Shown here: piece after piece, positions 56,477 through 64,000 of the stretch | Position numbering within the stretch: the stretch's first letter is position 1 | How the letters are laid out: every line of letters starts with the position of its first letter | Assembly: GCF_021352225.1 (NCBI RefSeq) | Contig: NZ_JAAUVI010000003.1 | Coordinates: forward strand, 248,001-312,000 | DNA length: 64,000 nt | Direction of reading: 5' to 3' | Source of the DNA: Methylobacterium sp. C25 | GTDB taxonomy: Bacteria > Pseudomonadota > Alphaproteobacteria > Rhizobiales > Beijerinckiaceae | The notes under the pieces: model-generated | Told to the model about the DNA's origin: nothing | Databases searched by the model: none | What the model saw: only the letters and a program-made list of their open reading frames with translations | Program-made: the position numbers and the translations under genes

Positions 56477-57952
56477 ATGTCCGTCGTCAGTCTCAAAGAG
56501 CGTTCCGTCGACCGGCAGGAGCCGGTCCCCGTCACCCCGAGCCCGATCGAGCCGGGCCCAGTCGAGGGCGTGATGCTCAGGGCGCGTGCGGCCCAGAAGG
56601 AATTCGCCAACGTAGACCAAGAGACTGCCGACGCCGCGGTCCGGGCGCTGGCCTGGGCGCTCTACAAGCCCGAGCATGCACGCGAGCTCGCCGAGCTCGC
56701 CGTCGCGGATACCGGCCTCGGCAACGTCGCCGACAAGATCCGCAAGAAGCAGCGCAAGACGTTCGGGACGCTCCGTGATCTCCTGCGCTCGCGCTCAGTC
56801 GGCGTGATTGAGCGCGACGATGCCAAGGGTCTGGTCAAATACGCCAAGCCCATGGGCGTGATCGGCGCGGTGACACCTTCGACAAATCCCGGCGCGACAC
56901 CAGTCAACAAGGCGATGATGGCGATAAAGGGCCGGAACGCCATCGTCATCGCGCCCTCCCCGCTCGGCTACCGCACCACCTCACGGATCGTCGAGCTGAT
57001 GCGAGAGGAGCTCGCCAAGATCGGGCTGCCGCAGGATCTCGTGCAGATCCTGCCCTCCCCGGTCACCAAGGACTCGACCGAAGCGCTGATGAAGGCCTGC
57101 GACCTCGTCGTAGTGACGGGTTCGCAGGACAATGTGCGCCGCGCCTATTCGAGCGGTACGCCGGCTATCGGCGTCGGCGCCGGCAACGTGCCGGTGATCA
57201 TCGACGAGACCGCCGACCTCGATGCCGCCGCCGAGCGCATCCGTGAGTCGAAGATCTTCGACAACGCCACCTCCTGCTCCTCGGAGAACGCCGTCGTCAT
57301 CGTCGATGCTGTCTACGACAAGGCCATCGCAGCCCTCGAGCGGGCCGGCGCCTATCTCTGCACGCCGGAAGAGAAGCAGCGGGTGGTCGAGCGGCTATGG
57401 GTCAAGGGCAAGCTCAGCCGCGACCTCATCGCCCGCGATGCTGACATTCTGGCACGCGCCTTCGAGCTGCCGAAGGCAGCCGAAGCCAAGCAATACTTCC
57501 TCGTCGAGGAAACCGGTGTCGGTAAGGCCTATCCGCTCTCAGGTGAGAAGCTCGCCCTCGTGCTCACCGTCTACCGTGCCAGCGACTTCAAGGCCGCCAA
57601 GGCGCGGGTCGACGAAATACTGAACCACCAGGGCAAGGGCCATTCCTGCGGCCTGCACACCAAGAACATGGACCGCGCCCGCGAGCTCGCCGAGGATCTC
57701 GACGTGGTGCGCGTGCTCGTGAACTTCGCCCACACCTTCGGCAATGGCGGCGGCTTCAATTCGGGCCTCGGCTTCACCCTGAGCATGGGCTGTGGCTCCT
57801 GGCAGAAGAACTCGATTTCCGAGAACCTGAGCTACCGCCACATGCTCAACATCACCCACCTCGTGACGCCGATCCCCGAGGACAAGCCGACCGAGCTGGA
57901 GCTGTTCGGGCCGCACTGGAAGCGGATCGGACACAAGGAGGCCGCCCGATGA
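56477..57952 (+). CDS. sauS: acylating sulfoacetaldehyde dehydrogenase
   Basis: SauS reduces sulfoacetyl-CoA to sulfoacetaldehyde. The 491-residue protein has the acylating aldehyde-dehydrogenase (EutE/AdhE-type) fold: VGAGNVPVIIDETADLDAA and FDNATSCSSENAVV, with catalytic Cys267. VLVNFAHTFGNGGGFNSGLG and FTLSMGCGSWQKNS near the end also fit acylating enzymes, which use CoA, not water. Its context with a CoA ligase and an MFS carrier points to sulfoacetate, though generic acyl-CoA substrates are not excluded. The stop overlaps the next gene (ATGA). Confidence 0.85.
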   Translation: MSVVSLKERSVDRQEPVPVTPSPIEPGPVEGVMLRARAAQKEFANVDQETADAAVRALAWALYKPEHARELAELAVADTGLGNVADKIRKKQRKTFGTLRDLLRSRSVGVIERDDAKGLVKYAKPMGVIGAVTPSTNPGATPVNKAMMAIKGRNAIVIAPSPLGYRTTSRIVELMREELAKIGLPQDLVQILPSPVTKDSTEALMKACDLVVVTGSQDNVRRAYSSGTPAIGVGAGNVPVIIDETADLDAAAERIRESKIFDNATSCSSENAVVIVDAVYDKAIAALERAGAYLCTPEEKQRVVERLWVKGKLSRDLIARDADILARAFELPKAAEAKQYFLVEETGVGKAYPLSGEKLALVLTVYRASDFKAAKARVDEILNHQGKGHSCGLHTKNMDRARELAEDLDVVRVLVNFAHTFGNGGGFNSGLGFTLSMGCGSWQKNSISENLSYRHMLNITHLVTPIPEDKPTELELFGPHWKRIGHKEAAR

Positions 57953-59091
57953 ATTTTCTGGAGCACGTCGCGAAGGCGCGGGTCCTCGCGCCCGCCGGCA
58001 TCCCGGTGCCACGCTCGGTCCATTGCACGACGGCCGATGAAGCCGCTCGCGCCTTCGAGGAACTCGGCCCCTGCATGGTCAAGGCGCAGGTGCCCACCGG
58101 CAAGCGCGGCAAGGCCGGCGGCATCAAGCCGGCGAACTCGGCCGCCGAGGCCCGCAGCGTCGCCGAGCGGATCCTCTCCATGAGCATCGATGGCCACGCC
58201 GTCGGCTCGGTGCTGCTGGAGGAGCAGGCCAAGATCACCCGCGAGTTCTACGCCGCGATCCTCACCGACTTCGCGAGCCGGCGCCCGCTGGTGCTGTTCT
58301 CCACCGAGGGCGGCATGGACATCGAGGAGGTCGCCGCCACGCGTCCCGACGCGCTGCGCCGGCACCTCGTCGATCCCGACAAGGGTTTCGACGAGGCCGC
58401 CGCGCTCGCACTGCTGTCCGGGCTCGACCTCGGCGGCACCGAGAAGAAGGTCGCCGAGATCCTCGCGGCGCTCTACGCCACCAGCGGCAAGACCGACGCC
58501 GAGCTGATCGAGATCAACCCCCTCGCGGTGCTGGCCGACGGCCGGGTCGTGGCGCTGGACTGCAAGCTGACCCTCGACGATTCCGCGGGCTTCCGGCAGC
58601 CGGAACTGTCGCTGCAGGCGGCCGAAGAGCCGATGACCGATCTGGAGCACCAGGGCGCCGAGAACGGGCTGAAGTTCATCCAGCTCGACGGCAATGTCGG
58701 CGTGCTCGCCAACGGCGCCGGGCTCACCATGACCACCATGGACGTCATCGCCCATTGCGGCGGCCGCCCCGCCAACTTCCTGGAGATCGGCGGCGAGGCC
58801 TACACCAAGTCGGAAGCGGCGCTGAAGCTCGTCCTGTCCAATCCCGGCGTGAAGAGCCTCGTCGTCAACTTCTGCGGTGCCTTCGCCCGCACCGACGTGA
58901 TGGCCGAGGGCGTGGTCACCGCCTGGAAGCGGCTGAACCCGGACATCCCGGTCTTCTTCTCGATCCACGGAACCGGCGAAGACGAGGCCGTGCGCCTCGT
59001 GCGCGACGGGCTCGGCCAGGAGCCCTTCGACCTGATGGAAGATGCGGTCCAGGCCGCCGTGAACGCAGCAAGCGGAGAGGCCGCACGATGA
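57949..59091 (+). CDS. sauP: succinyl-CoA-ligase-beta-like subunit, candidate sulfoacetate-CoA ligase SauP
   Basis: A 380-residue SucC homologue with the ATP-grasp domain (CMVKAQVPTGKRGKAGGIKP, TEGGMDIEEVAATRPD, ELIEINPLAVLADGR) and the C-terminal CoA-ligase domain (NGAGLTMTTMDVIAHCGG). It is distinct from TCA-cycle SucC and malate thiokinase in its N-terminus (MNFLEHVAKARVLAPAGIPV). Coupled by ATGA overlaps to sauS and to the alpha subunit. In some bacteria a two-subunit ADP-forming ligase (SauPQ) replaces AMP-forming SauT; this pair fits that role. Confidence 0.78.
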   Translation: MNFLEHVAKARVLAPAGIPVPRSVHCTTADEAARAFEELGPCMVKAQVPTGKRGKAGGIKPANSAAEARSVAERILSMSIDGHAVGSVLLEEQAKITREFYAAILTDFASRRPLVLFSTEGGMDIEEVAATRPDALRRHLVDPDKGFDEAAALALLSGLDLGGTEKKVAEILAALYATSGKTDAELIEINPLAVLADGRVVALDCKLTLDDSAGFRQPELSLQAAEEPMTDLEHQGAENGLKFIQLDGNVGVLANGAGLTMTTMDVIAHCGGRPANFLEIGGEAYTKSEAALKLVLSNPGVKSLVVNFCGAFARTDVMAEGVVTAWKRLNPDIPVFFSIHGTGEDEAVRLVRDGLGQEPFDLMEDAVQAAVNAASGEAAR

Positions 59092-59999
59092 TCATCTATC
59101 GCCAGTCCGCCCGCGTGCTCGTCCAGGGCATCACCGGCAAGCAGGGCACTTTCTGGACCGAGAAGATGATGGAGTGCGGCACGCAGGTCGTGGCCGGGGT
59201 CAATCCAAAGCGCGCCGGCGAGACCCATCTCGGCGTGCCGGTCTACGCCTCGGCCGAGGCCGCCATGGCCGAGACTCCCTTCGACGTCGCGGTGATGTTC
59301 ATCCCGCCGGCCATGGCGCGTGACGCCGCGGTCGACGCGATCGAGGCCGGCGCCAAGACCGTGGTGATCCTCACCGAGCACATCCCGGCCCGTGACGTGA
59401 TGGCGATCCACCACGCGGCGGCAGCCCATCACACCCGCATCATCGGGCCGAACACCGCCGGCATCGTCACGCCGGGCGAGGGCTTCGTCGGCATCATGCC
59501 GGGGCACAACCCGAACATCTTCCAGCCGGGCGAGGTCGGCGTGATCTCGCGCTCGGGCAGCCTCGGCACGCTGATCTGCCTGAACCTGACCCGAGCCGGC
59601 ATCGGCCAGTCGGCCTTCCTCGGCATCGGCGGCGATCCGATGATCGGCACCACCACGCGCGACGCGCTCAAGGCCCTCGACGAGGATGCCAAGACTCGCG
59701 CCGTGGTGCTCGTCGGCGAGATCGGCGGCGCGATGGAAGAGGCGGCGGCGGAATACGCCTCCGGCATGTCGAAGCCCGTTGTCTCGTTCATCGCCGGCCG
59801 CGCCTCGCCGCCCGGCAAGAAGATGGGCCATGCCGGCGCGATCGTGTCGGGGACCATGGGCAGCTATGACGGCAAGCGCCGCGCCCTGGAAGCGGCAGGT
59901 GTCGCGGTGGCCGACACCCCCTCCGAGATCCCCGGTCTGCTCGAAGCCGGCCTCGGCAGAGGCGCGGCTCATTCGGCGACAATGGCGCTTCGCGCCTGA
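59088..59999 (+). CDS. sauQ: succinyl-CoA-ligase-alpha-like subunit, candidate sulfoacetate-CoA ligase SauQ
   Basis: A 303-residue SucD homologue. The CoA-binding N-terminus (VLVQGITGKQGTFWTEKM), VISRSGSLGTLICLNLTRAG and the active-site segment KKMGHAGAIVSGTMGSYDG with the phospho-accepting histidine are intact. Together with the upstream beta-like subunit it can activate an acid to its CoA ester with ATP. The operon suggests sulfoacetate. A GC-rich hairpin follows the stop. Confidence 0.8.
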   Translation: MIIYRQSARVLVQGITGKQGTFWTEKMMECGTQVVAGVNPKRAGETHLGVPVYASAEAAMAETPFDVAVMFIPPAMARDAAVDAIEAGAKTVVILTEHIPARDVMAIHHAAAAHHTRIIGPNTAGIVTPGEGFVGIMPGHNPNIFQPGEVGVISRSGSLGTLICLNLTRAGIGQSAFLGIGGDPMIGTTTRDALKALDEDAKTRAVVLVGEIGGAMEEAAAEYASGMSKPVVSFIAGRASPPGKKMGHAGAIVSGTMGSYDGKRRALEAAGVAVADTPSEIPGLLEAGLGRGAAHSATMALRA

Positions 60000-60366
60000 G
60001 CTTTCCGAAGCGAAACCGCTGCGGGCTGGTTGCCCGCGGCGGATCCGAATTCCGTACTGGAAGCTAACGCCTTCTTGGCTCACTCAGCCAGGATGTAGGT
60101 CCTGCCGCATGTATGCCGCGGCGCAAGCAAGGTTGCTGACTCGATGTCAGCATCAGCAAGCGACCTTACCCAGCCAAATGCCCCTAGGCTGACGCAACGC
60201 GATCGACCCCTTGCGATTCGAGCGGCGCCGGGCTTTAGGTTTTTGCTTGTCCAACGAGGAATAGAGCGCCTGATGAGGAGCTTATTGCTTTTCAGAACTG
60301 GCGTGACCTCTACAAGATCGAGCCCGCAGCCGAACTGGATCTTCAGTTCTGCTTGCAGAAATCAAA
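60000..60366. other. non-coding stretch at the 3' side of tRNA-Ser
   Basis: No convincing complete gene. It begins with the hairpin after the sauQ-like gene. On the plus strand near 60260-60365 one frame reads DEELIAFQNWRDLYKIEPAAELD, which looks protein-like but has no start or family match and may be a gene remnant. No integrase or direct repeat was found. Confidence 0.45.
60016..60042 (+). terminator. hairpin after sauQ-like gene
   Basis: An 11-bp stem (CCGCTGCGGGC with GCCCGCGGCGG, one G-T pair) and 5-nt loop, 17 nt after the stop. No T-tract, so its efficiency is unclear. Confidence 0.5.
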
Positions 60367-60459
60367 TGGCGGAGACGGAGGGATTCGAACCCTCGATACC
60401 CTTCTTAGGGGTATGCTCATTTAGCAAACGAGTGCCTTCAGCCTCTCGGCCACGTCTCC
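60367..60459 (-). tRNA. tRNA-Ser (anticodon GCU)
   Basis: A 93-nt serine tRNA with encoded CCA. The acceptor arm GGAGACG pairs with CGTCTCC, the anticodon loop is TTGCTAA, a long variable arm (serine type) is present and the T-arm is GGTTCGAATCC. It decodes AGC/AGU serine codons. Its 3' end points toward the sulfonate region. Confidence 0.97.
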
Positions 60460-60609
60460 GTTGATACCGGCTCTAGAAGCTCGCATGGAGCCGGTCAACC
60501 CGCTTCAGGCGGCGTCCGGAACCGGCATCGCGGCCCAAGCGGTTCGGCTGGGATCGGTTCGGTGGGTTTGGCAGTCACTCGCGCTTCCATCACCGGTCGT
60601 GTCCCTCCG

Positions 60610-62142
60610 TCAGGCTTGTGTCTCGGCCAGACGTTTGCGCTGGACCTTGCCGTTGGCGGTACGGGGCAACGAGTCGAGGAAGCGGATCTCGCGGGGGGTC
60701 TTGTAGGCAGCGAGCCGCTCGCCGCACCAGGCGATCAGGTCTTGCGGGTTCGGGACGGCGCCCGGCTTCAGGACGACGAAGCCGGCGATGACCTTGAGGT
60801 CGGCGCGCACCGCGAGTTCGGCGACGCCGGCCTCGGCGACGTCGGGATGCTCGATCAGTGCCGCCTCGACCTCGTTCGGCGAAACCCGGTAGCCCATGGC
60901 GTTCATCAAGTCGTCGTTGCGGCCGTGGAACCAAAGGTATCCATCCGCGTCGAGGCTCGCGAGGTCGCCGCCGGTGAACCAGTCGCCGCGCAGCACCGCC
61001 TCCTCCTCGTCCGAACGGTTCCAATAGCCAAGCATAAGGCCCGGTTCGGAGCGGTGTATCGCGAGAAGACCCGTCTCTCCGGCCGACAGCGGCTCCGGCT
61101 CGCCCTCGACCGGCAGGATCGCGACCCGGCGGCCGGGCTGCGGCTTTCCGGGGGAGCCTGGGCGTACGGGTACCGTCGGGCCGCTCGACACGTAGGTCGA
61201 GATTTCGCTCATCCCGAGCGCCTCATAGAGCGGCTTCTTCGTCGTTGCCGTCCAGGCTTCGAGCAAATCGGGCGGCAACGCCTCGCCGGCGGTGACGCCG
61301 TGGCGCAACCTCGACAGATCATGCTGTGCCACATCAGCGTATTTGAGGATTTGCCGGTAAACGCTCGGCACGGCGGCGAAGATCGTCGCGCCATGAGCCG
61401 CGATCAGGGCCGGCCAGATGCCCCGGTCTCGCGGACCGTTATAGACGATCGCCGTGGCGCCGCAGGCCCAGGGATCGGTGATGCCGACGCCGAGGGTGTA
61501 GGTCCAGTTCATCGCACCGGCATGCAGCATCACGTCGTGCTCGGTGAGGCCGAGCCAGTGAGCATGCATCGGGCGGCGCCCCCAGATCGCGCGGTGGGCA
61601 TGCAGCACGCCCTTCGGTGAGCCTGAGGTGCCGGAGGTATAGACGAGCGTCGCTGGGTCGTCGGCAACGCTATCGACGTAGCAGGCGGCGGGTTCGCCGG
61701 CCTTCATCGCCGCGATCTCGTCGGGTCCGAGCAGGATGCGGCCACCGAGGCGATCACGATCGATGACGGCATCCCGGCCGAGCACGATCACCGAGGCACC
61801 GGAATCCTTCATCAGGAAGGCCGCCTCGGTCGCGGTCAGTTGCGAGGAGGAGGGCAAAGCCACCAATCCGGCGGCGAGCGCCGCGAAATAGACGAGGACG
61901 TAATCGGCCTCGTTGCCCATGCGGATCATCACGCGTGCACCGGGCTCCAGACCGAGGCGCGACAGGCCGCCCGCGATCGCGCGCACAGCCCGATCGGCCT
62001 CGGCGAAGCTGATCTGCTCGACCCCATGCTCGCCGACGACGATCAGGGCGGCCTTATCGCCGCGCAATCGGGCATTCTCGGCGAGGCAGTGGCAGGCCGC
62101 GTTGAAGCGCGCAGGCGGTGCACGGTCGTCGTCTGGTGACAC
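60610..62142 (-). CDS. AMP-forming acyl-CoA synthetase
   Basis: A 510-residue adenylating enzyme. The AMP-binding loop is TLVYTSGTSGSPKGVLHAH, the A8-like hinge is GYLWFHGRNDDLMNAMGYRVSP, and the catalytic lysine lies in RTANGKVQRKRL. It resembles benzoate- and medium-chain-acyl-CoA ligases. Convergent with the sauQ-like gene and separated from it by the tRNA, so a link to sulfonate metabolism is only speculative. GTG start with AAAGGAG 11 nt upstream. Confidence 0.85.
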   Translation of the reverse strand: MSPDDDRAPPARFNAACHCLAENARLRGDKAALIVVGEHGVEQISFAEADRAVRAIAGGLSRLGLEPGARVMIRMGNEADYVLVYFAALAAGLVALPSSSQLTATEAAFLMKDSGASVIVLGRDAVIDRDRLGGRILLGPDEIAAMKAGEPAACYVDSVADDPATLVYTSGTSGSPKGVLHAHRAIWGRRPMHAHWLGLTEHDVMLHAGAMNWTYTLGVGITDPWACGATAIVYNGPRDRGIWPALIAAHGATIFAAVPSVYRQILKYADVAQHDLSRLRHGVTAGEALPPDLLEAWTATTKKPLYEALGMSEISTYVSSGPTVPVRPGSPGKPQPGRRVAILPVEGEPEPLSAGETGLLAIHRSEPGLMLGYWNRSDEEEAVLRGDWFTGGDLASLDADGYLWFHGRNDDLMNAMGYRVSPNEVEAALIEHPDVAEAGVAELAVRADLKVIAGFVVLKPGAVPNPQDLIAWCGERLAAYKTPREIRFLDSLPRTANGKVQRKRLAETQA

Positions 62143-62239
62143 GAGCTGACGGCTCCTTTCGCCCTGGCTGGCCTCGTTGTGTCGGGCCGGTGTGGCCGAG
62201 CGTCAAGCTTTCGTCATGCTCGGAGCCGAGGCTGCGGGG

Positions 62240-63130
62240 ATGATCACCAGACGTGCCTTCGCCGCCTTCGGAGCCGTTCTCGCGCTGCCCGGCCCGTTCG
62301 GGACTCGCGCATCGGCGGCAACGGTTGAGGCGCATTTCGCGCGGATCGAGGGCGCCACGGGCGGACGACTCGGCATTGCCGTGCGCGAGCCTGCCAGCGG
62401 CCGCACCCTGGCATACCGGGCCGACGAGCGTTTCCCGCTCTGCAGTACCTTCAAGCTGCTCGCGGCGGCTGCGATCCTCGCCCGCGTCGACGGCGGCCAG
62501 GAACGCCTGGATCGGCGCATCGCCTATGCGGCATCCGATCTCGTCGATTATTCGCCGACCACCAAGGCACGCCTCACCGAGGGCGCGATGCCGCTGGCCG
62601 ACCTGTGCGAGGCGGCGATCACGCTGAGCGACAACACCGCCGGCAACCTGATGCTCGGGCAGATCGGCGGCCCGTCCGGCCTGACGCGGTTCCTGCGCGA
62701 GCAGGGCGACCCGGTCACACGGCTTGATCGCACCGAGCCGAGTTTGAACGAGGCATTGCCCGGCGATCCGCGCGATACGACCAGCCCGAACGCCATGGTC
62801 TCGAACCTTGAACGGTTCGTCCTCGGTCGAGCCCTCTCGGCGGCTTCCCGGGCAAACCTAGAGGGATGGCTGCTTGCGAACCGGACCGGCGCGACGCGAC
62901 TTCGCGCCGGGCTGCCGCCGGACTGGCGCGTTGCCGATAAGACCGGCACCGGAGAGCGTGGGACGGCGAACGATGCGGGGATTCTCCTGCCGCCGGACGG
63001 AGCACCCATCCTCGCGGCCATTTACCTAACCGAGTCGACGTGCTCGCCCGCCGAGCGCAACGACTCCATAGCCCAGGTTGCACGGATCATCGCTGACAAT
63101 CTCAGGACGCAGGGGACGTCGCCCCGTTGA
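62240..63130 (+). CDS. class A beta-lactamase
   Basis: A 296-residue serine beta-lactamase. A twin-arginine signal (MITRRAFAAFG) targets it to the periplasm. By precursor numbering the active-site serine is 69 with Lys72 (CSTFK), the SDN loop is 130-132, Glu166 lies in EPSLNEA, and KTG is 234-236. These nearly match the Ambler scheme, so a functional enzyme is expected; the spectrum cannot be predicted. The gene looks like a chromosomal resident: base composition matches the surroundings and no mobile element is near. Confidence 0.92.
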   Translation: MITRRAFAAFGAVLALPGPFGTRASAATVEAHFARIEGATGGRLGIAVREPASGRTLAYRADERFPLCSTFKLLAAAAILARVDGGQERLDRRIAYAASDLVDYSPTTKARLTEGAMPLADLCEAAITLSDNTAGNLMLGQIGGPSGLTRFLREQGDPVTRLDRTEPSLNEALPGDPRDTTSPNAMVSNLERFVLGRALSAASRANLEGWLLANRTGATRLRAGLPPDWRVADKTGTGERGTANDAGILLPPDGAPILAAIYLTESTCSPAERNDSIAQVARIIADNLRTQGTSPR

Positions 63131-63280
63131 TGGACCGAGCCGCCCCGACATGCCGAGCCGGCAAGATTAAGCCGGCCACAGGGCTTCACGAGGACATTTT
63201 GGCAATTTTATCTTATCACGTGTTAAATCGCGCGCCGCACAGCAACGCTATGAGGCCCGATCCAACGGACGGCCTGCAGC

Positions 63281-64000
63281 ATGGACAATCCCCTGGTTCG
63301 GAAACTTCAGCGCTTCGCGCGTCTGTCGGCCGGGGATAAGCAAGCGCTCAACGAGGCTGCCCGGCTGAACGTCCGCCGGATCGGGCCGCGCGAGGACATC
63401 ATTCGCGAGGGCGAAAGCCCCGATCAGGTCAACCTCATCCTCTCGGGATGGGCCTGCCGCTACAAGCAACTCGAGGACGGGCGGCGGCAGATCATTGCGT
63501 TCTTCCTGCCGGGCGATCTCTGCGACACGCATGTCTTCGTCATGCGCGAGATGGACCATTCGATTGGAACGCTCAGCGCGGTGACGGTGGCCGAGATAGG
63601 CCGAGACACTCTGACCGCGATCACCGAGCAGCATCCCCGCGTCACGCAGGCGCTCTGGTGGGAGATGCTCGTGGCCACCGCCGTGCAGCGGGAATGGACG
63701 GTCAATATCGGTCAGCGGACGGCGACCGAGCGGCTCGGACACCTCTTCTGCGAGCTGTTCCTCCGGATGCGCGCTGTCGACTTGACTGACGGCACCTCCT
63801 GCGAATTGCCGATCACCCAGGTCGATCTCGCCGACGCGCTCGGCCTATCGAACGTCCACGTCAATCGCGTCCTCCAGGAGTTGCGCGCAAATGGTCTGGT
63901 AACCCTGCGCGGACGGCTATTGACGATCCCCGATCTTCCGGCCTTGAAGGCTGCATCTCTTTTCAATCCAAATTATCTTCATCTGGATCACATCGGCCGA
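63281..64000 (+). CDS. Crp/Fnr-family transcriptional regulator, 3' end cut by window edge
   Basis: An open frame of 240 codons running off the window. The N-terminal cyclic-nucleotide-binding-like domain (IIREGESPDQVNLILSGWACRYK, FFLPGDLCDTHVF) is followed by a C-terminal helix-turn-helix (QVDLADALGLSNVHVNRVLQEL). No N-terminal cysteine cluster is present, so it is not an iron-sulfur oxygen sensor of the Fnr type. The stop is not in the window, though the length is nearly complete for the family. Confidence 0.88.
   Translation, partial: MDNPLVRKLQRFARLSAGDKQALNEAARLNVRRIGPREDIIREGESPDQVNLILSGWACRYKQLEDGRRQIIAFFLPGDLCDTHVFVMREMDHSIGTLSAVTVAEIGRDTLTAITEQHPRVTQALWWEMLVATAVQREWTVNIGQRTATERLGHLFCELFLRMRAVDLTDGTSCELPITQVDLADALGLSNVHVNRVLQELRANGLVTLRGRLLTIPDLPALKAASLFNPNYLHLDHIGR

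Noticed and set aside
57949..59999. SucC/SucD-like pair as the TCA-cycle succinyl-CoA synthetase
   Set aside because: There are no sdh, mdh or sucAB neighbours, the beta-like N-terminus differs, and the pair is translationally coupled to an acylating aldehyde dehydrogenase.
62240..63130. Beta-lactamase as a recently acquired resistance gene
   Set aside because: There is no mobile element or integron feature, and codon use and composition match the neighbours.
63281..64000. Crp/Fnr gene as an oxygen-sensing Fnr
   Set aside because: There is no N-terminal cysteine cluster for an iron-sulfur centre.

Overview
The window is a high-GC chromosomal segment from an alphaproteobacterium, most likely of the order Hyphomicrobiales (Rhizobiales). 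Three things point there: a permuted two-piece tmRNA gene whose tag reads ANDNFAPVAVAA, a GroESL operon behind a CIRCE element, and flagellar neighbours of alphaproteobacterial type (MotE, a DUF6468-type protein). The genus cannot be fixed from the sequence alone; Methylobacteriaceae, Beijerinckiaceae or Boseaceae would all fit.

Layout. 0-7.2 kb holds housekeeping genes: miaA (cut by the window edge), serB, a DegP-type protease next to hflK-hflC, then folA-thyA. 7.2-9.6 kb has a CPBP protease, the tmRNA gene ssrA and the SspB adaptor, so the tag and the adaptor that recognises it are neighbours. 9.6-21.8 kb holds a cytochrome P450, fumC, two small regulatory-looking proteins, a chemoreceptor, glcF-glcE without glcD, a flippase, a divergent HxlR/QorB pair and CorA. 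21.8-24 kb is groES-groEL. 24-27 kb has an orphan ParA coupled to a lysine-rich partner and a membrane class III cyclase coupled to a tiny membrane protein. 27-32 kb has an L,D-transpeptidase, a GNAT enzyme and the nadA-nadB-nadC operon behind two similar palindromes. 32-39 kb is a flagellar locus: fliL-fliM-DUF6468-motE diverging from flgF-flgG-flgA-flgH. 39-43.4 kb has a few poorly characterised genes and an SbmA/BacA-type ABC transporter.

The most distinctive part is 43.4-60.0 kb, an organosulfonate (C2-sulfonate) degradation region. Xsc converts sulfoacetaldehyde plus phosphate to acetyl phosphate and sulfite. Acetate kinase next door can use the acetyl phosphate, SorA/SorB oxidise sulfite to sulfate, and a YeiH-family carrier is a candidate sulfate exporter. 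Two entry routes seem to feed Xsc. A GMC flavoprotein overlapping an MFS carrier resembles the isethionate route (IseJ/IseU). A second operon has an MFS carrier, an acylating aldehyde dehydrogenase and a two-subunit SucCD-like CoA ligase, and resembles sulfoacetate activation (SauU, SauS, SauP, SauQ). An IclR-type and a LysR-type regulator sit divergently beside xsc and the sau-like operon. Substrate assignments rest on gene context and on published Cupriavidus and Roseovarius pathways, not on this sequence alone.

The last 3.6 kb has tRNA-Ser(GCU), an acyl-CoA synthetase, a class A beta-lactamase with every Ambler motif in register, and a Crp/Fnr regulator cut by the window end. No insertion sequence, prophage, CRISPR array or rRNA was seen.
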